A stretch of DNA of 64,000 bases from Azorinus chamasolen. Its lineage: Eukaryota > Mollusca > Bivalvia > Cardiida > Solecurtidae. The position numbers and the translations under genes were made by a program. Position 1 is the first letter of the stretch. Each line of letters starts with the position of its first letter. Where the stretch lies: NCBI GenBank assembly GCA_963576725.1, contig OY755244.1:37274109-37338108 (forward strand), given 5' to 3'. Below are positions 1 through 9,663 of this stretch, one piece after another. The notes beneath the pieces are model-generated. The model ran no database searches, was not told the origin of the DNA, and worked only from the letters and a program-made list of their open reading frames with translations.

Positions 1-29
1 TACACTGTTTGCTTATGAGCTCTCATATA

Positions 30-276
30 TTTATCTGATGAATATTCATGTAAGAGACAATGACGTTGTAATTATTACGTGTAATTAGCTGAACTTTATA
101 ATTGCATTACGAATAAGGGAATGTTTGACAATGACAGAAACAGTAGTATTTAATGTATATTATACCTTACATAAGCAAACAGACACGATCCTGATCAAAC
201 AGCTCTTACAGGAGCTGACTGATCTAGATCTTCTCTGTTTGCAAATGTGTACAAATGCATCTGTAAAGTAGTTAAT
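30..276 (-). mobile_element. P1 MITE
   Basis: Long arm first, then a diverged hairpin around 172-243 and a short arm. Ends are eroded and no intact TTAA remains. Confidence 0.7.
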
Positions 277-396
277 AAGACTGTTTACAGATCCATGTAC
301 ATGCATACTGCTATAGTTTGATTCCAAACAAAATGTGTAGTTCTTCAAATAACAGGAAATGCATGTCTCATCAGGATATTAATTGCATGATAATTA

Positions 397-603
397 CGAT
401 AAAACCTCTCTATGACGGCCACTAAATTACATCAAATATTTTGTTTTTAAGAAAGGTGGCTGCATAAAGCAAGGTAAAAGTCAAACAGAACGCTCCTAAT
501 AAAGGAGCGTTCTGTTTCACTTTCACCTTGCTTTAAGCAGCCACCTGCCCTAAATTCCAAACACTTAATACAATTAAGTGGCCGTTAAAGAGAGGTTTTA
601 CTG
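397..603. mobile_element. G1 MITE, TA-flanked
   Basis: The left end is eroded to CGATAAAACCTC and the right end is GAGGTTTTACTG, flanked by TA at 395-396 and 604-605. The central hairpin stem contains AAGCAAGGT and the apex GCTCCTAATAAAGGAGC. Confidence 0.85.
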
Positions 604-648
604 TATAAGACAAACATAAGCATAAACAGCATACCTCAATTAAAGCCA

Positions 649-872
649 TTAACCTATTCCCTTATAAGTTATTTTAAACCGAACCTATTTGAATAAATCT
701 ACTGAAAATGGGCATTTGGAAGAAACAGGAAAAAATAGAATTGTGTAGTTTTAAAACCTTTGTGATAAATAGAGCATTTGCTCCAATACAGCAAATGCTC
801 TATTTATCACAATGGTTTAAAAGGTCACTTTTATAGAGGCGTCAAAAGACGTCAATATGTAGGAATGGGATA
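649..872 (-). mobile_element. P3 MITE
   Basis: A TTAA is present at 649-652. The hairpin at about 765-820 reads AGCATTTGCTCC on its left arm. The right TTAA has decayed to ATAA. Confidence 0.8.
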
Positions 873-1090
873 ACACTTTCCTTCATATTAACATCTTCAC
901 GCCTTTCAAACAGAGTTGACCCAGATCTGATAAGGGTCTGCTCTGTTTGCTTACGTATTTATATGGATCTAATTCTAAAATACTTGCCAGACCGCACCTT
1001 TTATATAAACCTACAGGAACCGCCTGATCTTGGTCTACTCTATTTGCAAAGGCGTTGTTCAAAAGGTACATTAATGGAGTAATGTGTTAA
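873..1090. mobile_element. Composite P1 MITE with two short arms
   Basis: Both outer arms are the short ACGCC type. A collapsed hairpin near 908-952 and half of a second near 990-1050 lie between them. It ends with TTAA at 1087-1090. Confidence 0.6.
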
Positions 1091-2044
1091 ACGAAACCCA
1101 TGTCCTGATAAGATTTGTACTAATATATTTGAAATAGTTTTATAATTATCTGCAAACCTTACCTTGTCGATGCTCATTAGAATCCACGAGGAACACAACA
1201 TATATTTTATTCAAGACTTATATGGCATACGGTGTTATTCTCATTAAAGGGAAATAACCTTGTTACTATGCTAACACTAACATCACGTGTTGCACGGGCT
1301 ATCCCTCAAATTAAAGAATTCAATATGGTCGCCTTATCTTTGGCATGGTAATATATCTATTGAATAAATTGAATATTTATCCAGGTAATTAGTCTTTTAA
1401 ATATATCTTTAATTACAGATATACTTAAGTAAGTTATTGTAAGTTTCATTAAACTCTTCTCATGTTTGTTAAATGTAATACCTATCAGGCATTTGTACGT
1501 GGCCGGGTACACCGTGCCATTGTTATTAGTAATATGTGTGTACAGTGTTTATGTTTATGTTTTGACATGTGCCTTAGTGTTGATTACACATTTACTTATT
1601 ATTGTTATTTTCATATTTCAGAAACTGAAATTGATATCAGCGTAGATAATCTTAGGCACGAAATAAAATTCATTTCGTCAGAAACTGTTGTCTTCGGTCT
1701 AGCACCCCACGATTAGCTGGTTTCACCAGACACCCCGTGCAAGACTCTACGAAATACACATACTGTATACCTGAGGTTACCTACATAGTACATTATATTA
1801 AAACACGTGAATATTTACGAGGCAGCAAGACTATACAAAATTATAAAGTTTCAGAGAAATTTTACGACGTGATGTTGATGTTTAAAGCTGAAATACTGAT
1901 AACGAGAATAAATATATTTTATCTAATAGTTCAACGAGAATTTAAAATAACATTTCATAAGGACATTGCTTCTTGCACAAATATTGGTCTGAGAACTAAT
2001 AGACTTGTATAGAACAATGTATCTCTTGTCTACATCTACATGTA
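1091..2044. other. No recognised repeat or gene
   Basis: AT-rich sequence in intron 2. Plus-strand open frames at 1462-1716 and 1737-2012 have no match I know. A pyrimidine-rich stretch ending TTTCAG at about 1620 resembles an acceptor, but nothing supports an exon. Confidence 0.4.
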
Positions 2045-2246
2045 TTAACCGTTTACTCCATAGATACATGTATGCTTTTTAACGCCTTTTCAAACAGAGT
2101 AGACCCAGATCAGACGGCTCCTATAGGAGCCGTCTGATCAGGGTCTGCTCTGTTTGCTGATGGAATAATATAGATATGATTTGACAGTTTCTGCCATGGC
2201 ATTTATCAAAAATCATCTAGTTAGTGTTCATTAAGTAAAGGGTTAA
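2045..2246 (+). mobile_element. P1 MITE with deleted long arm
   Basis: Intact TTAA at both ends and a full hairpin with apex GGCTCCTATAGGAGCC. The long arm carries a private variant (GCATTTATCAAAAATCATC at about 2200) that recurs at 6430. Confidence 0.9.
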
Positions 2247-2264
2247 TCAATGTTAAGACAAACA

Positions 2265-2380
2265 GTTAAAGGTATGTTTGTTTATGTTGATTGACGTCCG
2301 TTTCTGCTCACTATGGGATAATTGGACGCCCCAGAGAGAGGGGATACAGAGAAACCCGGGCGCGATGCCCTACTCAAGGT
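2265..2380 (-). mobile_element. Truncated SINE-b, 3' part
   Basis: It matches 16905-17020 (GACGTCCGTTTCTG, then ACAGAGAAACCCGG). The tRNA-like head is missing. Confidence 0.55.
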
Positions 2381-2384
2381 ATGT

Positions 2385-2515
2385 ACTCAAATACTAAAAT
2401 CGTCATTTCTCCACCAAACCCTATGCTGTGAATACTCTTTCGAATCGTCTCTTCGTGTCTTCCACGTATTTGGTGGAGAAATGAAAAAGTTATTCCTGAA
2501 AATGTTTTAATTTGT
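2385..2515. mobile_element. I-family hairpin element, decayed
   Basis: Outer stem ATTTCTCCACCAAACCC pairs with GGTGGAGAAAT at about 2470. The inner stem has diverged. It lies 43 bp beyond the end of exon 2 in the transcript sense. Confidence 0.75.
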
Positions 2516-2557
2516 CTCTCTGAGTAGCCTATTTAAATTTTGTTTATATATACTGAC

Positions 2558-2756
2558 CTGTAAGAAAGGTGTAACGTTGGCTCCAAATCTTAGTATCATC
2601 CTGAGGTTGGCGACGCAGTCAACACAGCCCATGAACCAGCCCATCACCATCAGGTCAATGAGCAGTTCGGCTAACACGTTACAGGCGGGGATGATGAACA
2701 TCGTGATGGGCAGACCCGTCACCCCGATACACAGTAGTATGTGGGCTGGTACCAGT
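2558..2756 (-). CDS. Coding exon 2 of the same MFS transporter
   Basis: The acceptor TTATTTTCAG precedes 2756. The first base completes Arg111 left in phase 2 by exon 1, and 66 codons follow (residues 112-177). It holds TM3 (about 115-135) and TM4 (about 137-158), then MGWFMGCVDCVANLRMILRF, which matches the MG..D...N signature of the MFSD4/NaGLT1 family just before TM5. The exon ends with CAG and then GTCAGT, a good donor, in phase 0. The matching phase and continuous family similarity join it to exon 1. TM5-TM12 are not in the window, so later exons lie to the left of base 1. Confidence 0.85.
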
Positions 2757-2760
2757 CTGA

Positions 2761-2964
2761 AAATAATAATAACACTATCTATAATTATGACGTTAACAAC
2801 AACAACATCAATAATGATAATAATATTAATTATGATAATAATAATGATGATAATAATTATGATGATGATGACGATGATGATAATAATAATAACAATAACG
2901 ATGATGATGGTGATAATAATAATGATGATAATAGTATTATGATAATAATAATACATGTAGTATG

Positions 2965-2998
<34 letters not shown>

Positions 2999-3044
2999 TG
3001 ATGATGATGATGATGATAATATTATGATGATAGTGATAATGATG

Positions 3045-3084
<40 letters not shown>

Positions 3085-3109
3085 TAATGATAATGATAAT
3101 AATAGTATT
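2761..3109. repeat. AAT/GAT trinucleotide microsatellite
   Basis: About 350 bp of interrupted AAT, GAT and AAC units. In the transcript sense this is the (ATT/ATC)n tract directly before the exon 2 acceptor. Confidence 0.95.
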
Positions 3110-3121
3110 GAATTACATGTA

Positions 3122-3346
3122 CAATAAAAAATCTAAACAGGACGATAAAATTAGTATAAGAGTTGCTCTTTCAGACAAATGTCAGCTCAATGCAGATTGA
3201 AGTAGTGGCAGCTCAATGCAGATTGAAGTCATGCTTAAATTTTGGGGGCTTCTGCATGAATTTTATCCTGCATAAAGCAACACCTACATAGAGAGACGTA
3301 AATTGTTCTTTATTATTTAATTTATTCCGATGTGAGGGGTTTACTG
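3122..3346. mobile_element. G-family MITE, decayed
   Basis: Ends CAATAAAA and GGGGTTTACTG beside TA. An internal duplication of CAGCTCAATGCAGATTGAAG is seen at about 3182-3230. Confidence 0.6.
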
Positions 3347-3584
3347 TATTCTGTTTGTAAAAATGATGGGCTTCAGATAAATGATTCCAATGTTATAAAA
3401 CTACTGAGTCTGAGATCATTCTCAAGTATATGATTGGTCAGATTTTACGATTTATAACCTCGGGACCTGGGGTCCGAGTATTTAAGGCCAACAGGGCATT
3501 ATTTCGGTGCCAGTGGTAGTAAGATTATGTTTCTTAGAAACGATATGAATATATATGATTACCGCATAATTTATCTGCAAGTTG

Positions 3585-3700
3585 CAGTATAATGCAGAGC
3601 AAACGTAATGCAGAAAACTCCTATTGGAGTGCTATCTGTATAATTTCTATCCTGCGTTAAGTAGTAACACATCCTGTGTTAAACTTTCCAGAACCAGACT
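3585..3700. mobile_element. G-family core remnant
   Basis: Contains GTAATGCAGAAAACTCCTAT and half of the matching arm. Terminal repeats are not visible. Confidence 0.45.
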
Positions 3701-3848
3701 TGTTTTTGATTGCTGCATTAGTGAGACTTTATAACAAAAGGTGGATTTTAATAGATCCCTATTAAAGGTATTATCCGTTGCTATTACACAAGTATTTGTC
3801 GAACGTTAACTAGAGTCGCTGCCTTTGGCTGAACAACCTGGTTCTACT

Positions 3849-4085
3849 TTAACCCTTTCATCGCCAATGTCGCATAAATGCTCCACAACAAATAGTGCAG
3901 TCCCAGATCAGACGCCGTCTTTTCAAGGCGGCGTCTGATTAGGGAATTCACTTTTTGTCTCAATATATTATATGCTTTATTCCTTTGAACTTTGCATTCA
4001 TTTATTTCATTTCCTTATTTTAATGAATGATTTAACAAACTTGGATTGCAGACGACAATTAGAAATTTGGCGCCGAAATGGTTAA
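3849..4085 (+). mobile_element. P7 MITE
   Basis: TTAA at both ends; CCCTTTCATCGCC left, GCGCCGAAATGG right. The hairpin has arms CCCAGATCAGACGCCG and CGGCGTCTGATTAGGG. Confidence 0.9.
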
Positions 4086-4111
4086 CTATTGTACTATTAT
4101 ACATTCTAACC

Positions 4112-4216
4112 CACTGGCACTACATCGAAAAAAGACTATAGTTTATTTATAGTACCTAGTACATTAATACCCCGTGCTATAAATAAAATATAGTGTCTTT
4201 CGATCTAGCGCCAGTG
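4112..4216. mobile_element. Q-type 105 bp palindromic MITE
   Basis: Inverted ends CACTGGCACTACATCGAAA and TTTCGATCTAGCGCCAGTG, with arms running almost to the centre. No clear target-site duplication, so the superfamily is open. Confidence 0.65.
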
Positions 4217-4395
4217 TTTCAGCCATATCTCGTGTATGTACTATTTCTTGTTGAACATGTCAATGATGGCGTGTATATTTTTCATTACTACACATGTATG
4301 ACCGATTATAATCAAACTTTGAAAGAATTCTAAAAATAAGTTCCATTAGCAGTTCTAGAATTTACAAAAAGTTCTGCTTGATGTCATTCTTGCAG

Positions 4396-4688
4396 AAAAC
4401 AATTTCATAACCACAGTGCTCCCCGCTGGAACATCCCATACTGTATTATTTTATATTGTGTTTTGCTCGTTTTTACATCCTGTATGTAATGATAGTTCTA
4501 GTTGTTGTTATAATAATCTTAGTGACAGCGATGTTCAACAAATGAATACACATCTTTCACACCGAATAGAGACTCGTATATTCAATATCCCGAGCAGAAA
4601 ATATAATATAGCTACTGACAGAGACAAATGGGAAAACGTGTTGAATTCGTCTAATGGCACCTCCAATGTGAGCGTTGTTCACACGTAA
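4396..4688 (+). other. Unassigned open frame, possible exon
   Basis: A frame open for about 97 codons follows TTCTTGCAG and stops at 4686-4688. It reads VLFYIVFCSF, a hydrophobic stretch, then a Ser/Asn-rich tail with NSSNGTS glycosylation-type sites. It has no initiating ATG at its start and no family I recognise. It lies antisense inside intron 1. Chance is the simplest explanation. Confidence 0.12.
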
Positions 4689-4700
4689 TATTATGAATAA

Positions 4701-5141
4701 TTAACTCTTTATTCAGTGAGTATTCATGTAAGATATTATGACATCGTGAATATGTACAGTAAAACCTCACTATAACGGCCACTAAATTTGTGTTAAAAGC
4801 AGGTGGCTGCTTTAAGGCAAGGTGAAAGTAAAACAGAACGCTCCTATTGGAGCGTTCTAATTTACTTTCACCTTGCTTTAAACAGCCACCTGCCCTAAAT
4901 ACCAACTAATTAACACAATTTAGTGGCCGTTATAGAGAGGTTTTACTGTATTAGCTAAATGTGTTATAATGACATATGGTTACAACGTTTTGGCTATGAC
5001 ACAACTGTAACATCAGACCTATATCATTTCACAAGCAAACAGAGACGACCCTGATAAGACGGCTCCTATAGGAGCCGTCTGATCTGGGTCTACTCTGTTT
5101 GCAAATGCGTCAACATTGCTCTATCTGAAGTAAAGGATTAA
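4701..5141 (-). mobile_element. P1 MITE split by a G1 insertion
   Basis: TTAA at 4701-4704 and 5138-5141. The long arm is interrupted after GTGAATATG and resumes with TTAGCTAAAT at 4951. Hairpin apex GGCTCCTATAGGAGCC. Confidence 0.9.
4757..4948. mobile_element. G1 MITE nested in P1
   Basis: CAGTAAAACCTC to GAGGTTTTACTG, with TA at 4755-4756 and 4949-4950. The central hairpin is nearly perfect. Confidence 0.93.
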
Positions 5142-5266
5142 ATGTGTTAATGTATCTTATGGAAAATGCATAGTATCTGTATCAATATCAATCACGTTCA
5201 ATGCAGGTGCACATGTGAGGCAGTAATTAAATGGCAACATTGATCCTTCTGTAAGAATGTGTCTCC

Positions 5267-5504
5267 TTAATCATTTCATGTAAGAAATAATGACATCATG
5301 AATATACATTAGACTATTTATTACAATGGCATATGCACATAGGAATGTTTGGATATGACAGAAACTGTAGAATCATATAATATATACTATATTATAGGCA
5401 AAGAGAGTAGACCCAGATCAGACAGCTCCTGTAGGAGCCGTCTGATCTGGGTCTACTCTGTTTGCAAAGGCGCATAAAGGAATATTTATGGAGTAAAGGG
5501 TTAT
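5267..5504 (-). mobile_element. P1 MITE
   Basis: Left TTAA intact, right end TTAT. Both hairpin arms read GTAGACCCAGATC, so this copy lacks the usual stem mismatch. Confidence 0.88.
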
Positions 5505-5570
5505 ATTCCTATCTGTTGTAAATTGTAGTTTCTATCTGTTTTGGCTTTTGGGAAACTTTATATATGTATA

Positions 5571-5827
5571 TTAATCCTTTCCCTGTCCTACGTTTTATAT
5601 TTATTCCAAAGTTCAATACATATACTGAATATTCATGGGCAAAATAGTTATAATTAAATGTGGAAGATGTAACATTGTAGCCATTTTTTTAAAACAAACT
5701 AAAGAAATCAGATTCCATTAGCAAACAGCGCAGACCCTGATCAGACGGTTCCTATAGGAGCCGTATGATCTGGGTCTACTCTGTTTGCAAATGCGTAAAA
5801 AAGCAGTTATATGAAGGAAAGGGTTAA
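5571..5827 (-). mobile_element. P2 MITE
   Basis: TTAA at both ends. The TIR has diverged to CCTTTCCCTGTCC. The hairpin at about 5720-5790 has apex GGTTCCTATAGGAGCC. Confidence 0.88.
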
Positions 5828-5832
5828 ATTAG

Positions 5833-5905
5833 TAACTCGGCGTCTCATTTGGATCCAAGACGTTTGTAAATGCACGCCAGGTCGCGTTTAGCGTGATAAC
5901 AATTA
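5833..5905. mobile_element. P5 half-element
   Basis: Only one hairpin arm (AACTCGGCGTCTCAT) and the arm with GGTCGCGTTTAGCG survive. Confidence 0.55.
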
Positions 5906-6033
5906 ACACAGTGCATGGGGGTGTTCAAGTCGATTGAATTACAATCAATAAAGAACAATTAATATTGTTTTTAACTGAATGGGAGTTTTGCCTTCAACTA
6001 GCAATGATAAATGCCTAACCCTTAAACCGTTGG

Positions 6034-6222
6034 TTAACCCATTCCCGCATATTGACGCCTTTTGACGCTTCTGTAAAAGTCACTTTGTGAAACCATTGTG
6101 ATAAATAGAGCATTTGCTCCACAGGAGCAATTGTTTCAAAACTACTCAATTCTGAAAATTTCCTTTTCTCTAGTTAATGCTCCTTTTTGGTAGATTTAAT
6201 GAAAGAAGTTAGGTCTAAAATA
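6034..6222 (+). mobile_element. P3 MITE, right end lost
   Basis: TTAA at 6034-6037. The right half of the hairpin is deleted, leaving GGAGCAATTGTTTC. The element stops abruptly at a junction with the next P1. Confidence 0.8.
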
Positions 6223-6469
6223 TCATGAATATACATTAGAATATTTATTACAATGGCATATGCACATAGGAATGTTTGGATATGACAGAAACTGTAGAAT
6301 CATATAATATATAATATATTATAGGCAAAGAGAGTAGACCCAGATCAGACAGCTCCTATAGGAGCCGTCTGATCAGGGTCTGCTCTGTTTGCTGATGGAA
6401 TAATATAGGTATGATTTGACAGTTTCTGCTATGGCATTTATCAAAAATCATCTAGTTAGTGTTCTTTAA
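6222..6469. mobile_element. Chimeric P1 with two long arms
   Basis: The left arm matches the long arm of the copy at 5285-5440 with about two differences in 130 bp. The right arm matches the private long arm at 2160-2235. Both face outward from one hairpin. Confidence 0.9.
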
Positions 6470-6650
6470 TCCATTCCCTCATATTGACGACTTTTGACCA
6501 CTCTGTAAAAGACACTTTGTGAAACCATTGTGATAAATATTTATCACAATGGTTTCAAACAATTGTTCCTTTTCCCTAGTTAATAGCTCCTTTTCGGTAG
6601 ATTTATTCAAAGCGGTTGTATCTAAAATAGCCTAAGTGGGAATGGGTTAA
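6466..6650 (+). mobile_element. P3 MITE with collapsed hairpin
   Basis: TTAA at both ends. The hairpin is reduced to GTGATAAATATTTATCAC, so apex and inner stem are gone. Confidence 0.88.
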
Positions 6651-6821
6651 AAAGATGGTCTGCTCAAATTCGAACCTGGTGCAATTTTGACTACTTCCGA
6701 GTCGATTAAACCTTTGAGAAACTAATTCTGGGGTATCAAACAGCCTAGGGACTAACACTGGGCGTCTCATCCGGATCCAAGCTGTTTGCATATTTGGACC
6801 AGACCGGGGATACGGAATTAA
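6647..6821 (-). mobile_element. P5 MITE, shares TTAA with P3
   Basis: Begins at the TTAA that ends the P3 copy. Contains GACTACTTCCGAGTCGATTA and one good hairpin arm; the second arm is eroded. Confidence 0.75.
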
Positions 6822-6904
6822 GATTAATATTGTATTAAACTATTATTTTTGCCCCTGGTATTTGAATATTTAAACGTTTGTCATTGTCGGTGGGTAGTCC
6901 TTCT

Positions 6905-7159
6905 TTAATCCTTTACTCCATAAAAAGTGCTTTTAATGCAATTGCAAACAGGGAAGACCCAGATCAGACGGATCCTATAGGGGTCTGCTTTGTTTGCCTT
7001 TGAAATGTAATAGCTCTGATTCTACAAAGTCTGTCATAATTCTACAGTTTCTGTCATGGCCAAACATTCTTGTTCCCATATGCTATTATAACAAATTATC
7101 TGATTAATATTTATGAGATCATTATTTCTTACATGAATATTCATGAAGTAAAAGGTTAA
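6905..7159 (+). mobile_element. P1 MITE, half hairpin
   Basis: TTAA at both ends. The second arm of the hairpin is deleted. The long arm has a short duplication of TCTGTCAT-AATTCTACAG at about 7030-7060. Confidence 0.87.
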
Positions 7160-7239
7160 ATATTAAATGAGTGTAAGTGTAAAGTTATGGAACCTTCATT
7201 CGCCTTCTCATTGTTGTGCGTCTGTTCCCAATCAACATA

Positions 7240-7431
7240 CAGTAAAACCCCTCTAATGCGACCACTTAAGGATAAACATGCGTGTCGTTATAAGCAGGTG
7301 GTTGCTTAATACAGGACAAAAGTAATGCTAAGAGCTTTCTGCATTACTTTTGTCCTGCATTAAGCTACCACCTGCCTCTACCACCCAGAATTATACCTCC
7401 TTTAGGTGGTCGCATTTGAGGGATTTTACTG
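7240..7431. mobile_element. G2 MITE
   Basis: CAGTAAAACCCCTCTAATGC to GGATTTTACTG, TA on both sides. The stem has the AGGACAAAAGTAATGC module; the apex has shrunk. Confidence 0.92.
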
Positions 7432-7692
7432 TACATACATCTTTGTACCAATCGCCTGTATTCAATATACACAGTAATGAATTGTGTTACCGAAAACTAA
7501 TCACTATAGGAAACATACGGAGATTGAATGGTGTTCATAGTTCATTGGAAACCAGGGTAAGTTCCGAATATATCCGAGTGATTAATATCCGGTTACCTCA
7601 TTTGCACCGTGTTTATTGGTTTTGAAGACAAGCCATTTTCTATCTCCGAATTATTGTGAGTAAAACCTCGCACATCCTAACGCTAAAGGTAT

Positions 7693-7903
7693 TTAAACAT
7701 TTCCCTGTTTAATATTCATACCAGAAATAATGACAGCATGGGTATTTACTAGATGAATTCTATAATTTCATATGTATGCATTATTGTTTGGTACATTGTA
7801 TTGATAGAAAATCTATTATAATGCCATAAGCAAATAGAGCAGACCATGATCTATTTTGTTTTGCAAAGGTGTGAAAGAGCGTTTGTATGAGAAAAAGGGT
7901 TAA
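7693..7903 (-). mobile_element. P1 MITE, half hairpin
   Basis: TTAA at 7693-7696 and 7900-7903. The hairpin retains ATAGAGCAGACCATGATC and not its partner. Confidence 0.75.
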
Positions 7904-8149
7904 CCCTTCGCTTGCTGAATTTTAAAATACATTTCTCCTTCTTTACCCATGTCCTGTTGTATAATTACATATATCTTCACTGTGTACACGTATTTCGCTG
8001 TGCAATGACTGCTACGGAGTGCGCTGGTTGCACAATCAATTTGTAAATAGGGCAGACCCTGATGAGACAGCTCCTGCAGGAGCTGTCTCATCTGGGTCTT
8101 CACTATTTACAGGTACGTATATTGATGTGAATAGCAAGCGAAGGGTTAA
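7900..8149 (+). mobile_element. P6 MITE, full length
   Basis: 250 bp, TTAA to TTAA, sharing the left TTAA with P1. TIR CCCTTCGCTTGCTG and CAAGCGAAGGG; hairpin apex AGCTCCTGCAGGAGCT. Confidence 0.95.
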
Positions 8150-8154
8150 GACAG

Positions 8155-8297
8155 ATTTCAGCTATATGCGTGGTTAAAGTTATAAAAAAACAAACTCCCA
8201 GCGGATCATTCTGCAAGACTTTCATCCTACATGAAGCAGCTATTTGCCTAGAACGTTCTTCTGTTCTAAACGTACGAGTTAGCGAGAGTTCACTGTA
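8155..8297. mobile_element. G-family remnant
   Basis: The right end TAGCGAGAGTTCACTG is preserved. The core is strongly diverged. Confidence 0.5.
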
Positions 8298-8498
8298 TGT
8301 TTCAAATTCAGTCGTTTTGGTATGAATTATACACTATGACCAACCACTTCAATCAGCCCCGTTTATCGACGAGATTGTCCTATCAAAATATAACCCGACA
8401 ATCAGTGTAAAAGCGACAAAGTAAAAAGTTCAAGTTAATAAAACTTGCAGAAGGCATTGTATAAGTAATTGTGGTTGCCTGTTTGTGCCCAGTGTCCC

Positions 8499-8727
8499 TT
8501 AACCCATTCCCGCATAAACTATTTTTTAGATCCAACCTCTTTGATTAAATCTACAAAAAGGAGCATAAACTAGAGAAAGGGAAATTCTAATAATTTTGTA
8601 GCTTTTAAACCATTGTGATAAATAGAGGATTTGCTCCTATGGAGCAAATGCTCTATTCATCACAATGGTTTCACAAAGTGACGTTTACAGAAGCGTCAAA
8701 AGGCGTCAATATACGGGAATGGGTTAA
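8499..8727 (-). mobile_element. P3 MITE, full length
   Basis: 229 bp with TTAA at both ends. Near-perfect hairpin around 8598-8672 with a shortened apex GCTCCTATGGAGC. Confidence 0.93.
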
Positions 8728-8737
8728 AAGGTCACAC

Positions 8738-8818
8738 ACAAACAGTGCAGATCTAGATCAAGGGATCATGAAGCTGCCATTTGATCAATCAGTGTCAGCA
8801 CTGTTTGTGGACGCCCTC
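8738..8818. mobile_element. Isolated GATCAGACG-class hairpin remnant
   Basis: CAAACAGTGCAGATCTAGATC pairs loosely with GATCAATCAGTGTCAGCACTG. No ends identified. Confidence 0.45.
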
Positions 8819-8839
8819 GATGACAATGGTTTGTGCCAG

Positions 8840-9177
8840 CTATAATTCTGTTACAAATAGCTGTTTTTGCACTCTTCTAATTCTTACCAAACTCGGTTTG
8901 GATTTCCTGGCTGGACATTTATTTGGATAATTTTTATTATTGGATGAACCTGTTATATGTGATTTAGAAGTAATCTAATACAATACAGAGACTATAGAAT
9001 GACATTTCTTAAAGTCGGTCTCACCCATTCAATCTACCAACTTTAATTCAGACTATATCATACATATAAATGTACTTCAATACGGATACGTTTACTCCAC
9101 GGAACAACCAACTACAAACCAAATACCTTCAAATACAAATTAATACCAAATACAAATAGCGATTTCGATGTAACATG
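8840..9177. other. No recognised feature
   Basis: AT-rich sequence with a short A-rich direct repeat (CAAATACCTTCAAATACAAA). No coding signal. Confidence 0.4.
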
Positions 9178-9344
9178 TCCCATTCCCTCATACTGACGCC
9201 CTTTGACGCTTCTGTAAAAGTCACTTTCTGAAACCCTTGTGATAAATGGTTTAAAAACTACACACTTCTAAACTATGCTCCTTTTCGGTAGATTTATTCA
9301 AAAAGAGGTGGGATCTAAAAATGGCTTATGAAGAAACGGGTTAA
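9178..9344 (+). mobile_element. P3 MITE, hairpin lost
   Basis: Starts CCCATTCCCTCATACTGACG without TTAA and ends at TTAA 9341-9344. Only GTGATAAATGGTTT remains of the hairpin. Confidence 0.8.
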
Positions 9345-9534
9345 TAGACTACGGAAGCAAATGGCTTGAAGATACCTGCTGGCAACATAAAATATTATAT
9401 ATTTGTCATTAACATTTGCATTTTAAATGTTTATGGAAGATGACGTGGCGGCTGGTAATCCGTAGAAATTTCTTGAAACGTTCGAGCAATTATTGAAAGC
9501 GAATTAAACAATTTGAAAAGTTTACATTACATAA

Positions 9535-9600
9535 AAAAATCAGCTTATACAATTATGTCATAATTTCTTATATGAATATTGACCAAGGAAGGGGTTTAAC
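9535..9600 (+). mobile_element. P1 right-end fragment
   Basis: Matches the terminal 60 bp of the long arm (CTTATATGAATATTGACC) with end GGGGTTTAA. Confidence 0.5.
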
Positions 9601-9663
9601 AAGACTGGACCATTTTACTATGCACAAAAAACATTCAAATGGTTTAAGCGTCTGTTAACACTC

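Noticed and set aside
2757..2956. N-terminal extension of the exon 2 open frame (poly-Ile stretch)
   Set aside because: It is the ATT microsatellite read through the intron; a good splice acceptor at 2757-2760 and the phase match with exon 1 exclude it.
7900..8103. 63-67 codon frames (RQLLQELSHQGL..) recurring at 7900, 19260, 41734 and 59616
   Set aside because: The same frame recurs because it lies in each copy of the P6 MITE. Copies show indels and no coding constraint.
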